A stretch of DNA of 64,000 nucleotides from Gonocerus acuteangulatus (GCA_946811695.1 OX328126.1:80668214-80732213), one strand, 5' to 3'; positions 12,328-22,583 are shown, counted from the first letter of the stretch. The notes: generated by a model not told the origin, from the letters alone. Program-made: numbers and translations.

Positions 12328-12504
12328 CTTGCATTCCGTTAGTACGTGTTTAATAGTGAGTTCTGTGTTGCAAATGGCACACGTTGCTTGCATTCCGTTA
12401 GTATGTGTTTAATAGTGAGTTCTGTGTTGCAAATGGCACACGTTGCATGCATTCCGTTAGTATGTGTTTAATAGTGAGTTCTGTGTTGCAAATGGCACAC
12501 GTTG
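12328..12504. repeat. 59-bp triplication inside the LINE zinc-knuckle region
   Basis: GCATTCCGTTAGTA recurs at 12331, 12390 and 12449 with its following sequence. The unit is 59 bp, not a multiple of three, so each extra copy shifts the LINE frame. It duplicates the segment encoding CxxC...H....C and makes the frame end early. Confidence 0.92.
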
Positions 12505-13017
12505 GTCTGTCCTGTTTCGTCATTAAGTGACTGTGTGTCAGAAACGAGTGTCCGATGCGGAGTCTGGTGACCACTACTTCTTCACGCCTCGTGGCTCTGT
12601 TACTGCATGGCCAGGCACACACAGTTGGTTTTATTTCTGTCAATTTGTTTTCTTGTGTTTTAGTCCAAGTGATTTGCCATTTATTTTTCATGTGTGATTT
12701 TATGTTCGTTAGTAAGTCCTGTACTGTCAGTTCTTCTATGTCTACTGTACATCTTGTCGTAGCTTGTTTGGCATGTAAGTCGGCTTCTGTGTTCCCTGGG
12801 ATGTCCATGTGTCCGGGTAGCCACAGAATTATTACTTGCATGTTGTAATTTTGTAAGTTATGTATTATTTGAAAGATTTCAGTCATGTTGTTGATGGAGA
12901 GTAGAGAACTTAAAGAATCCGAACATATGATAACAGTTTTGTTTGGGGTTATAGTTATGTTTCTTTTAGCCAAAAGTATTCCTTGAAGTTCTGCCGAAAA
13001 CTTTGGTTGATGGGGTC
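12398..13017 (-). pseudogene. LINE ORF2 RNase H and zinc-knuckle fragment
   Basis: The open frame from 12973 down to 12398 is 191 codons, and the same frame continues upstream to about 13017 as QPKFSAELQGILLA, so the annotated start is not a real initiator. RNase H of a non-LTR retrotransposon degrades the RNA of the RNA/DNA hybrid during copying. The SAEL glutamate, D19 in CSDSLSSL and D65 in LPGHMDIPGNTEAD are the expected catalytic acids. A terminal CxxC (C159, C162), H170 and C175 form the usual zinc knuckle after REEVVVTRLRIGHS. The catalytic TDGSK segment lies beyond the SINE insertion. The C-terminus is altered by the 59-bp triplication. It is a dead copy. Confidence 0.85.
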
Positions 13018-13211
13018 TCCCGTGGTCTAATGGCTAGCGCCTTGGATTCATAAGCGGGAGATGGTGGGTTCGATTCCCAGCCGTGGGATGGTAAAATTCC
13101 GGCAGGAATTTTATCATCCCACGGCTCGCTGGTAAAATTCCTCGCTGCACCATGGATGTCGGCGCTAATGACCTAGATGTAGATGCGCCGTAAAAAAACA
13201 AAAAAAAATAA
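13012..13211 (+). mobile_element. tRNA-derived SINE (family S1) with GGTTGAT target duplication
   Basis: The head folds like a tRNA: an A-box-like TGGTCTAATGGCTAGC and a B-box GGTTCGATTCC, which are internal RNA polymerase III promoter elements. A body with an inverted repeat around GCAGGAATTTTATCATCCC follows, then a 3' tail GGCGCTAATGACCTAGATGT, GATGCGCCGT and an A-rich end. It is flanked by GGTTGAT at 13005-13011 and 13212-13218. It sits in the RNase H region of the LINE. A second copy is at 57511-57707. Confidence 0.9.
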
Positions 13212-13593
13212 GGTTGATTTATAATTTAATTTAGAGCCGAAATTAGTGTTGTCTATGATTAGTGTTGTCTAGCTACAGACCCAGTGCCGTCCCTACTTTT
13301 TGATCCGTCTGTAAACGCTAGGATTGCATCTCGATCCTGCGATAGAAAATAGTTAAATTGGTTTTTGTAGAAATGTTTAGAGAAAGGATTATTTTGTCAA
13401 TTTTGTATTAATTTCTAAGTTCTTTATTCTCCACGGAATGTAAGTCTGTTGTTGCTTCATGTATATAAGTGTGTTTAGTAAATTTGTGTTTCCAGCGTAG
13501 CCTAGTATTCTTGTATTTAGTGCTTGTAAAAAGAATGGGGTTTATAATTATAGACGGGCGTAGCCTATATTTATTTGAATTGGATCTATATTT

Positions 13594-15377
13594 TTAGCGC
13601 GGTTGCTCCCTACTATACCTCCATAGGGAGAACCCGCTTATGAGGTTGACCTCACAACGCAATCCGGAAGTGCCGACTAGAAACTTTCTCGTTTCAGACC
13701 CTATAGATCACGAAAATATAGGTGGTTCAAATTTATATATATATATATATATATATGCTTGTCTGTTCGCTCTCTAGCAAGCTCAAAAAAAAATTATTTT
13801 ATTAATAGACATGAAAAGATTTCGGATCTTCATAGATTTTTCGTAAATATCTCGATAACGGTTGGGAAATCGTGGTAAGTGGAAGGTGACCATTCGAATG
13901 CTTACTAAATTCTCTACAAAAAAGGTTCTAAAGCAATATTCGATGGGGCAACGTCAATCAGAGAAATAGGCGCTTAAAACGTAAAAAGTGTTTGTTTTGA
14001 AAGGGGTTTTCTCTTTGTTTATCTCACTTTTTAATCGGTTGTTTTTTTGTTTTAAATTGCATTTATCAGTAAAATTAGTATTGTAGTAAAATAAGCTAAG
14101 AAACGGTGAAAGGTATTGGTAATAAGTTTGGAGTGGCTGTGGTAATCAAGATGGCTGTGGCTAATCATGGTGACTAGAGCCCGGGAGTTAGGCAAAATGC
14201 CTTTTTTATCTGAATGAATATATTGAAGAATCATATCGAAATAAATATGTTTTCGTGCATTTAGGAAGTGTAGAGGCAATTTTTATTTTGCTTTTTTTGG
14301 CTATTTAAAGCCTTTTTTTGCCTTTTTTGCTCGTTATGCAATTTTTTCTGCGATTTAAACATTTTCAAAAGCACATAATGAATTTACGTTCATCGAAGAC
14401 AAAAAAGGTTACACTAATTGAATTACAAATTGCAGTCACAAATATCTATTCGAAAGCTTATTTTTCCAACCCATGGATTTAACCTCTGTAAATAACAGAG
14501 CCTTCCTTGGTAGAAGGAATGCACAAGCATAATGAATACCAGGATAGAGAGAGGATGAGAGAAGTACGTCTCCTTCCTCACACCCCTTTTGCTGTGACAG
14601 TGAGTAATTACCTGGTATTCCGGATTTCGAAATGATCATTTAATGCAGAGGAAGTTTTTCCATGATGAAAAACACTTTTTCTGAGAAGGTCTATGACAGT
14701 TGATACTTTGAAAAAGCATCTTGTTGTTGCTTGTAACAAGCGAAAGTAAGAGTAAGTACACTAATTCTGTGATAAAGAAATTAATGAGTCCCTTTTTAAA
14801 ATAAATATTTTCATTAATAATGAGTGAGATTCCTCTTTGTCTTCACTCCTAATAAATGCCTACTTTATTTACAGTACTGCCTATTTTCAGTATTTCAAGT
14901 GCCTTTTTGCCTGCCTATTTTAACGAAAAATAAATGCCTATCTTCCGGGCTCTAATGATGACGTATGCATAGTTTGTTTTGAATTCTCCTATCTATATAT
15001 CCTTCCTCATAGCCTCCAACTGAAGTTATCGTTATTTTTTATTTTATAGAAAGAATTAACCCACGACAGAATGGAATTTTATTCGCCATGAAGCACATAT
15101 TTACAGTCGATTATAACAGTAAGACGAATTTTCTAGTAAAACAAGATACTTAAAATGACAACGAATTTTTGGTTGTTTTGAATAGAGCCTTCTCAGCAGT
15201 AGTCAAAGAGTAAGTACGTTTTCCGTACATAATTGTTTTGACTTATACAGATTAAGAATTAGCCGCTTCTGTGTAAGTTGGCTACTGTCAGTTTCCTGTG
15301 ATTTGTGATGCTAATCTATTCCATTTCTTCGAGATGTACGTAACCGCGCTAAGATGACGCAGTTTCTGCGAGTCGGA
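13594..15377 (-). mobile_element. H1 element with both ends and a nested hAT
   Basis: On the minus strand it starts TCCGACTCGCAGAAACTGC (15377) and ends with a hairpin and GCGCTAA (13594). A (TA)n tract is at 13733-13756. Sequence on either side of the nested hAT joins up as the uninterrupted copy at 38.3-39.5 kb. No Rep or helicase frame is present, so the element is non-autonomous. Confidence 0.85.
14175..14954. mobile_element. hAT element with 8-bp target duplication
   Basis: The ends TAGAGCCCGG and CCGGGCTCTA are inverted, and similarity extends to about 20 bp (RAGWTAGGCA). It is flanked by ATGGTGAC and ATGATGAC. The empty site in the H1 copy at 39124-39137 reads ATGATGAC once, which confirms the boundaries. 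No transposase frame is visible, so it is non-autonomous (780 bp). Confidence 0.88.
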
Positions 15378-15574
15378 CATTTTTAATGTACATAAACGAC
15401 AAAACAAGTGCAGTCCCAGAATGTCATATTTCATTAGGAATCGTAATAAAACCACAAGTACCGAAAGTGAACTTTGCTGCGCCGATTGTCGGCTTTTATT
15501 TTCATTTCGCTCAAAACTCAAGATTAAAATAATTTTAAAATGTCCAAAGTCCTATAGCAAAGTACTAGAGTTTT

Positions 15575-15672
15575 CAATTTGGCCCTGAGAAGTGGGGGCC
15601 CGGCTCTGAGAAGTGGGAGCCCGGCTCTGAGAAGTGGGGGCCCGGCTCTGAGAAGTGGGAGCCCGTGATCTG
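15575..15672. repeat. GC-rich 22-23-bp tandem repeat, about 4-5 copies
   Basis: The unit is CCCGGCTCTGAGAAGTGGGR with small changes. It lies just upstream of an H1 fragment. Its composition is very unlike the AT-rich surroundings. Confidence 0.9.
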
Positions 15673-15689
15673 GTCCTGAGCCCGGCTTT

Positions 15690-16300
15690 GAGATGTGGCG
15701 GCCGTGGTGCTTCGCGTGAAATTCGCGCGAAACAAATCGTAACGCATACGTTTTCAAGTTCATATGATAGCAGGTACTCGTTTTATAAATTTCTAAACGT
15801 ACGAAGACGAATGGAACCATTTCCATATAAGTATATATAGCGGTATCTAACTGTTTTTGAGAAAAGTGAAAATTTCGGTGGAAAATTCGGTTTAAATACA
15901 GAATAGTGGGATTCGATTGGAATATTTTCTACATGTTTAAAATAGATCTAAACTAAGATGTATATTTTGGTTATTTTTGGAGTTATTCGAGAAAAAAAAA
16001 TGTATTAATGGACATGAAAAGTTTTGGAATGTAGGTTTATTTTTGTAAATATCTCTTAAACGTGGTAATTCGTGGTAAGTGGAAGGTGAGACTACTCGAA
16101 AGCTTACTTAATTCTTTACAAAAAAGGTTCTGACATAATTTTCGAAATGACGATGTCATTCGGAGAAATAATAAACTTTAAAATTGTTCGTTTTGAACGG
16201 GTATTTGTCTCTGTTTACCTATCTTTTTACTTGGGTTTAGTTGTATTTTAAATGCATTAACAGTAAAATGAGTATTTTAATAAAACTAGGTAAGCAATTG
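15690..16300 (-). mobile_element. H1 element, internal part only
   Basis: It contains GTGAAATTCGCGCGAAA, CGTAACGC.TACGTTTTC, GAAAAGTTTTGGAAT and GCATTAACAGTAAAATGAGT in H1 order. Both termini are missing. Confidence 0.75.
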
Positions 16301-16956
16301 AGAACCAGTGTTATAGTGTTTCCAAGAGCTTTGTGACAGAGGACAGAGTAATTTCCGGTTAACATACTGCCAGTTTCCTGTTGTCTTGCCTTATAACTGT
16401 GGGCTGAAGTTTTGGGTTCGCGACTATATATTGCTAATTCTTAGGCCTAAAGGACAAATGTCAGTCCTCATATAAACCAAACTTGGGGGGGGGGGGGTAC
16501 TTAAAGCTAATCCCACAATCCTATTTGACGCATATTCATGATAAAAACCTCATTAGCTACATATCTTTGGAGTGCGCTAAAAAAACATTTTCCTTGAACA
16601 CTCTGTCAATGAAAATAGTGTTTATTGATAAAAACTCTTTATTTTTTACGCATTTTAACGATAATAAAAAATAGATAAATAATATCATTAATTGTTTGGT
16701 GATAACTGTTATCAATAAAAATAGTCTAATACATCCAAACCTACACAACAGGCACTATTTCTACAAGGCCGATCTGCAATACTGCTGCAATTGTAATTCC
16801 TCTGATGCTCCTATTAATATAGAAATAAACGTTTTCGCGTTAATTCGCACATTAAGTGAACTTTCTTAAGAAATTTCCAATTCATTGCTAACATTATTTA
16901 GATAGAATGGAGAATAAGATTCTAAATTTTGAGGAGGAAGATATGGATATTTGTAC
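16301..16956. other. No recognisable gene or element
   Basis: AT-rich sequence with a poly(G) tract at 16484-16497. The short open frames have no recognisable domain. Confidence 0.35.
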
Positions 16957-17124
16957 ATATCGTCCCTACCATGTCAAACTATCGAATATAAAAAAATCTC
17001 GTTTTAGCACTTTCCTCCGAAGGAAAGTAGCTATTGAGGTTGGACTCATGACGGAATTTTTGAAAAATTTCTTCAAATCTTTATCGATCCTACCTAGTAG
17101 ACACCGAAAATGACCCCCGTTAAA

Positions 17125-17216
<92 letters not shown>

Positions 17217-18317
17217 CTGTTAACACGATAGCGGCCAGAGTTTTTGTTTTTTCGTCACGAAACTTGGTATATAGCATTCAATTAGCAAACGATTGAAAGA
17301 GTTCGTTAACCACCAAAGTCGGTCCACCGGAAGGGGGGGTTTACCCCGAACCCAAAACACTAATTGGACTATGTCAGCCGTAATATTTGTTATATTTAAA
17401 CGAAACTTGGTATTCGTAGTGGTAATATAGAGAGAAAAGTGAGATATAAAAATGAACTAAATCGGTTCATTAGAAGGGGGGGGGGGGTTTACTCCGGACC
17501 CACAATACCAATTCGCCACTACCAGCCGTGATTTTTGGTATATTTCGACGAAACTCGGTATTCGTAGTGGTAATCTACAGGTAAATATGTGTTGTAAAAA
17601 TAAACTAAATCGGTTCATTAGAAGGGGGGGGTTTACTCTTGACCCAAATTCTTAATATACTCATACCGGTCGTAATTTCTGCTGTATTGTAACGAAACGC
17701 GGTATACGTCGTGGGTAACTCATGAGAAAGAAGTGTTGTAAAAATGAGCTGAATCGGTCAATCGGAAAGCGGGGGTTTAATTTGTAATATATTTCAATAG
17801 AAAAGCCCGTCAGACGTAGGTTCACAAAGCCGCCGCAAGGAGCGCTTTCTACCACTAGAGTGACTGTATCCTGTTCCTGCGTTAGATCAAAATACGATAA
17901 TATGAGGTTTTTTGTATTTATTACGTAGTGTAATAGGTACCATGTGTAAACATAACTCTGGAAGCAAATTATTAATTGATCAGTTACTCATTACAAATTT
18001 AAAAGAGAACTATTCATGTTTTTATTTTATTTATGTAGGATATTTTAAGCAAATTGTTCTGGAAAGCAATCTACACTACCCAAATTCTGAGGAAAGTGCT
18101 TAGTTATGCAGCTCCTGCGTGACGGACTTTTTAGATTCAAGACTTTGCTCTTGGAATATGGACGATACTCTAACCCCTTTAATAGCCTTTAATGCCTTAA
18201 ATGAACTATCGAATAAGACCATTTTTCAATATATTAGTTCGTCAAGGGAAATAATATGTCTGTTCCTCTTTTGCTACGATTCGCATATTCGATAGTTTGA
18301 CATGGTAGGGACGATAA
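16957..18317. mobile_element. MITE family M2, split by an H2 insertion
   Basis: The terminal inverted repeat is ATATCGTCCCTACCATGTCA, continuing AACTATCGAATAT. The left end is at 16957 and the right end at 18285-18317. Removing the H2 element at 17004-18126 restores a MITE of about 240 bp, collinear with the copy at 45611-45867. Confidence 0.85.
17004..18126 (-). mobile_element. H2 rolling-circle-like element with both ends
   Basis: The minus strand starts TCCGTCACGCAGGAGCTGC, followed by AAGCACTTTCC. It ends in the hairpin CTTTCCTTCGGAGGAAAG plus TGCTAA. A (TA)n core lies at 17129-17205, with two to three diverged copies of the 143-bp unit at 17400-17640. It is inserted in a T-run inside a MITE (compare the empty site at 45655), matching the T-T target preference reported for Helentrons. 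Confidence 0.85.
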
Positions 18318-18327
18318 TATTGATAAT

Positions 18328-19735
18328 TAGGGACCGGATTTTTAGGATAAAATAAGCAACCAATTAGGTTTTTGCAACAGGCATAATAGGTCTTCTTAGG
18401 TTTTTATTTAAAAATCCATTTTAGGTTTTTTTAGGTGATAAAAATCTTTTGAATAGGTTCAAAACATAAATCTTTTTAGGTTTTTTATTTGAAAATCCAT
18501 TTCAGGTTTTTTTAGGTGATAAAAATGTTTCAATAGGTTCGAAAAATAAGTTCAACCTATTGTGATAGTTTTGATTAATTTATAATTGATAAATTAATAT
18601 GTAGATATAGTGACATAAAAAAAAACAACATTATTTTATAGAATAGTATATTGGGAAGGGGGGAAAAAAGATGAGCAAATAAAAATAGAACGGAAATACG
18701 AATTATTATTTTAAAAAAAGAATAAGTAGTCCAAATATTCAACAAAAAATTTATTTAAAAAAAAGTGAATGAAATTTATTTAAATAAAATACATTTTAGA
18801 AATAAAGCAATGTTTCAAAAAAGAAAAGAAAACAAAGAAAAAAAATTAAACTATTTAATAAAATATGCATTAATAAAAAAAATAAATAAGAACATAAAAC
18901 AAAACAATTAAAACAAATATGTAAAGGACATTTTTAAGTTTCTCTGCTAAAGAGTTCCAACTTTTAAAGAACATCAGTAAGAATTTCACTGCCTAAAGAA
19001 AGGTACCTAACTATGTTAAAAACCAAATAATTAAATCTTGGAAAAATTTAAAAGGGAAAATTTGAAACTAAAATAGGTATTACCCCTTGTTACAGTAAAC
19101 TACCATATAGGTGCCCAGGTTTTAGGCGGTTAAATTCTTCCTGTTGTGTTAGAGAACAGTCTTCAAAGCAGAGAAAGATAAAGATTCGCCCGTTTACGTC
19201 ACAAGACGTCATAGGGGAGTATTTCTTTGCATCTTTTAGCTCCAGTGGTGATGATCCAATTTTCCAATGAGATTTGGAAGATCTGAGAAATGTTCTCTTT
19301 GGAATGCAAGTGCACCACTAATCTCGTTGGTCTGGAGGAACATCAAAGCCTTAGAAATGGCAGCTGCTTCATTCATATCCAAAGCGTCAACAACTGTTTT
19401 TATTTTTTTCCCCAGCGTGTTAAACTGGGTTCTGGTGGATGCGACACTCCTAGTAAAATTTTCCTGAACGTCTGGGCCCGGGAAGATACTTTTAAGAACA
19501 TTTTTTTGATCGATGAAATGAGTTCATTGAATTGTATTTTCTATTTTACAGATTAGGTATATCTAGGTCATTCCATCGTTATTTAGGTGATATCATCCGG
19601 AATAGGTTTTTTTAGGTTCTTCCAAATTTGCATGAATGATACTACAAGACGCGAATCATATAAAAAAAAAAGATCAATATCGTGTTTCGCAGAAAGGAAA
19701 AAAAAATAGGTGAAAACCTAAGAATCCGGTCTCTA
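18328..19735. mobile_element. hAT element with exact TTGATAAT target duplication
   Basis: The ends are TAGGGACCGGATTTTTAGG and the inverse of TAGAGACCGGATTCTTAGG. TTGATAAT flanks it at 18320-18327 and 19736-19743. The A-rich interior has repeated TTTTTAGGTGATAAAAAT motifs near the left end, possible sub-terminal transposase-binding repeats. Transposase remains lie at 19250-19560. It is a 1.4-kb internally deleted copy. Confidence 0.93.
19250..19560 (-). pseudogene. hAT transposase C-terminal remnant
   Basis: On the minus strand a frame reads SSIKKMFLK, then HPPEPSLTRWG. After a frameshift it continues TLGKKIKTVVDALDMNEAAA and ALAFQREHFSDLPNLIGKL up to a stop. SS.KK.F.KA..R and PPEP.LTRWG are familiar from one group of animal hAT transposases, near the catalytic-domain C-terminus. 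The sequence is short, frameshifted and lacks the N-terminal zinc finger, so it cannot be active. It lies inside the hAT ends and in a plausible position. Confidence 0.6.
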
Positions 19736-20149
19736 TTGATAATATTATCATGAAATATTGATGGTATTATTATTGAAATTGATGATATTATTATAATCAT
19801 ATGTCAAGTTTTGTCAGGATGACAAAAATGACAGTTCTAATAGATAAAGAACATTTTAAGAATTCCTAAAATTCCATGAATTCCTACTTCAAAATGAAAG
19901 TTGTTTCAAATCGATAAACGCGGCTCAGTAATGCAAAGCCTTGATGAAAATGGTAAATCATTTCGATACATTCTTTTAATGAAACAAGTTGTAGTGGAAA
20001 CTGACACATAAATAAACAAAATAGATTTTTTATTTTATTTATTTGAATAATCATAGAAGCAACACTTTTATGAAAATAGGTTATAAGGAATACACTACTG
20101 AAAAATATATAAAGTAGTTAAGAAATTAACAAATACGTTAAATTATAAT
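19736..20149. other. No recognisable gene or element
   Basis: AT-rich unique sequence between the hAT and a LINE relic. Confidence 0.35.
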
Positions 20150-20695
20150 TGGCTTAATTCCAGCTGTATGGAATATGCTGATGGACATACATTATTTCAA
20201 GGTCAATCTTCACTCAGAATACATTGAAGGCGTCGCAGTTTCAAGATATGCCTTACAATCCTCTTTTGAATCTTAAAGATTTGGATGGCTTGCAACTTGT
20301 CACTCCATCATTCTATGCCAAATAATTGTGATTCGAAAATCCCATAATATACATTTATTAAATCCGTTATGTTAAATAACTTTGAAATATTTTTTATCAT
20401 GAAGCATGACATTTTTTTTTAATCTTGTCTATATGCTTCTGCCAGCTGAGATTATTATCCAGTATTAGCCCCAGAAATTTTATACTGCTTTCTTGTTCTA
20501 TTTTTGTTTGATAAATAGCTATATTTAAAGATGTTTCATTTGTTCCTATTGCTGAAAAATGTATATATTTTGTTTTTTCTATATTCAGTTTTAATTTATT
20601 ATTTTTTTATACATGTATCCAGTTTGTCTAGTGTCTGTTCTGATGTCCTTTTAATTTCTTCATGTGTCTTTCCCGAAACAAAAATTAATTATAAG
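20150..20695 (-). pseudogene. LINE reverse-transcriptase fragment, thumb region
   Basis: The minus strand reads LIFVSGKDTHEEIKRTSEQ, then LDKLDTCIKK. After an indel in an A-run come KLNIEKTKYIHFS and KFLGLILDNNLSWQKHIDKI. After another frameshift come NISKLFNITDLINVYYGIFE and QAIQIFKIQKRIVRHILK. These match the part of a non-LTR reverse transcriptase just after the YADD motif (the LD..L.W..HI motif, then the thumb). The YADD catalytic box would lie at 20695-20710, where (CT)n begins, so it is lost. At least two frameshifts and one stop make this a dead copy. It appears distinct from the 12-kb LINE. Confidence 0.8.
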
Positions 20696-20697
20696 GA

Positions 20698-20706
20698 TCT
20701 CTCTCT

Positions 20707-20798
<92 letters not shown>
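20698..20798. repeat. (CT)n then (TA)n compound microsatellite
   Basis: About 20 CT units followed by about 27 TA units. It is the left flank of the pogo-like element. Confidence 0.97.
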
Positions 20799-20799
<1 letters not shown>

Positions 20800-20802
<3 letters not shown>

Positions 20803-21899
20803 GAAGGTGTTGTACCTTTGACCACTTTGCAAAATTTAATTTTTCTTAGCTTAAATATTAAGGCTAAATTCATGTTTTTTTTATTTCATTGTAATTAGTA
20901 TTCTAATGCTTATCATATTTATTTTTTTCAAGGTTCTAGCTTTACATTTAATATTTTTTGTAATAGTCCTTTTCCTTTTATTTCTAGGAAGTATAAAATT
21001 TCCTTTTTCCAAATCATATTTTTCAAATTGTTGCTGGTTATCGACTTAACTCACGGCATTTATCAGACAGATCAACGTCACTTTCTTCTGAAGATATTTC
21101 GGTGTCAGTATCAGAATCTGATCTGTCATTAGAATAATTTTCTTTTTATTTACCACTTTTTTAGGAAGGGGTTTATTTGTATCTGATGTCTTACGTTTAG
21201 GGTGGTGCTTTCGTTTTATTTTTCCGCTTCAATAATTAGCTTTTCAGGAATATCTGTCAGGAAACGAGGTTTCCCTTTAGGACGGCCCCTATTTGACATT
21301 TTCCTTGCATGCGCTTTTCGATGAGGCCTTACAACTTGAGGTCTAACGATAAGGGGCGATAGGTTCGAGCTGCTACACTGAGGATTGATAAAGTCGGTTT
21401 GAACCTATTTCATTTATTATTTTTTAAATTCTTTGAACAATAGACGCAACCAATATTAATTATATTTTAAAAAGTTGTAGCAGAAATTTAAATTATGAAA
21501 AAATTACTCAGGTGAGTTGTACCTTTGACCTGGTCAACGGTACAACGTCCTGGTAGTGCAAATTAAAAAGAATGCTAAATATTTTAGAGTTAAGGTAAAT
21601 CAATTTCAGAAGCTGCACCATATTTCTTATTGTAATAGCTACTTTATCAGATTATTTCCATCTAAAAAGAAATAATACAAAAAAAATATTATGAGGCAAA
21701 ACGTCATAAATAAATAACTTACATTTTTATGATAGAAACGGATAAGTATTTTTTGCAAGAATCCTCTTTGACTTGAATAATCCAAAGTAGGTTACACAAG
21801 CCCTCTAGTGAAGGAGCTAAACACTAAAATTTACATCAAAATTTATAAAATGATCCTACATGCCGCCGCAGCCTCGGAGGTCAAAGGTACAACATCTTC

Positions 21900-21902
<3 letters not shown>
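20800..21902. mobile_element. pogo-like DNA transposon with TA target, non-autonomous
   Basis: The ends GGGGAAGGTGTTGTACC and the inverse of GGGGAAGATGTTGTACC are inverted repeats of about 24 bp (continuing TTTGACC). They are flanked by TA inside (TA)n tracts on both sides. Internal copies of the end motif (GTTGTACCTTTGACC at about 21510) could be extra transposase sites. A transposase C-terminal remnant lies inside (21030-21345). Most of the transposase gene has been deleted. Confidence 0.85.
21030..21345 (-). pseudogene. pogo/Tigger-type transposase C-terminal tail remnant
   Basis: The minus strand reads RKMSN, then GRPKGKPRFLTDIPEK. Two frameshifts later come KRKHHPKRKTSDTNKPLPKK and SDSDTDTEISSEESDVDLSD. 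A basic GR.KGK...LTDTPEK block followed by an acidic Ser/Asp/Glu tail is typical of the C-terminal end of pogo-group (jerky/Tigger) transposases. The DDE catalytic core and the CENP-B-like DNA-binding domain are absent. The TA target duplication of the surrounding element agrees with this group. Confidence 0.6.

Positions 21903-21904
<2 letters not shown>

Positions 21905-21963
<59 letters not shown>
21905..21963. repeat. (TA)n microsatellite
   Basis: About 29 TA units, the right flank of the pogo-like element. Confidence 0.97.
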
Positions 21964-21967
<4 letters not shown>

Positions 21968-22261
21968 AAAATGTAACGGATCGCTGTCTGTACATGCAAT
22001 ATATATGGGAAATAAAATTTTGGGGGGCCTTTATGAACCCAGTACTACACAAAATAATGATTGTTAGAATTTTTGCCTGTTTGTTTGTGCACGCTAATCT
22101 CAGGAACGGCTTATCCGATTTAGGTGCGGTTCTCACTAATATATTGTGGTAAGCTTCACCTAACATTTAGTGTTTGTTTCATGGTAACCGGTTGATAAAT
22201 AAAAAAGTTATGCCAATGTAAATAATTACGTCGAATATTTGATAAACTATCAAACTTCTAT
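21964..22261. repeat. Probable dispersed-repeat fragment
   Basis: It has the phrase GTTTGTGCACGCTAATCTCA, then GGAACGGCTTATCCGATTTA. A cue of this type after a (TA)n tract is also seen, with different wording, in H1 and H2. No second copy occurs in this window. Confidence 0.4.
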
Positions 22262-22583
22262 GGTATCGTAACTTTGATAGTATTAGGCCAAGTTTTGGCT
22301 GTTAATACTTCGTCAAGAACCTAATAATACCCACTCACTCATTTGTGCATTCCCAACTTGACCAGTTTTCATTAAATGATAGCCACTATAACAAGGGTAA
22401 CGATTCAGGGTTTGTATGAACTCTATGTAAGATCAAGCGGCCAATGCCGAGCTTCAATTATCGGATGCTGGTCAAGTTGGAATTGAAAAAATAAGTGAGA
22501 GGGTGTTATTAGGTTCTTGCCAAGGTATTAAGAGGCTTAAACTTGGTCCAATACTATGATATCATAACTTTCATAAGCAAACT
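22262..22583. mobile_element. Foldback element with about 110-bp arms
   Basis: The arms 22262-22371 and 22472-22583 are inverted copies. Both contain GTATTAGGCCAAGTTT-like, AAGAACCTAATAA.ACCC and CCAACTTGACCAG words. It is non-coding. No target duplication was found. Confidence 0.8.

Larger units (their letters stand above)
11962..13590 (-). mobile_element. Decayed LINE (Jockey/R1-like), 3' part
   Basis: Read on the minus strand, the element has the end of a reverse-transcriptase region (LGYAGNTNLLN near 13490), then an RNase H domain, a C-terminal zinc-knuckle motif, an untranslated tail and a terminal TAAATAAATAAA. The RNase H starts with FTDGSKSRDGTGS at about 13270-13320. The frame is broken by several stops and by a tRNA-derived SINE at 13012-13211. 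The 5' part is missing, as expected from incomplete reverse transcription, or was removed at the H1 element starting at 13594. Confidence 0.75.

Noticed and set aside
12555..12848. 97-codon plus-strand frame
   Set aside because: It is antisense to the LINE RNase H frame, which carries the recognisable motifs.
13012..13090. Functional tRNA gene
   Set aside because: The tRNA-like fold is followed by a SINE body and tail, has target duplications, and a second copy has the same extension.
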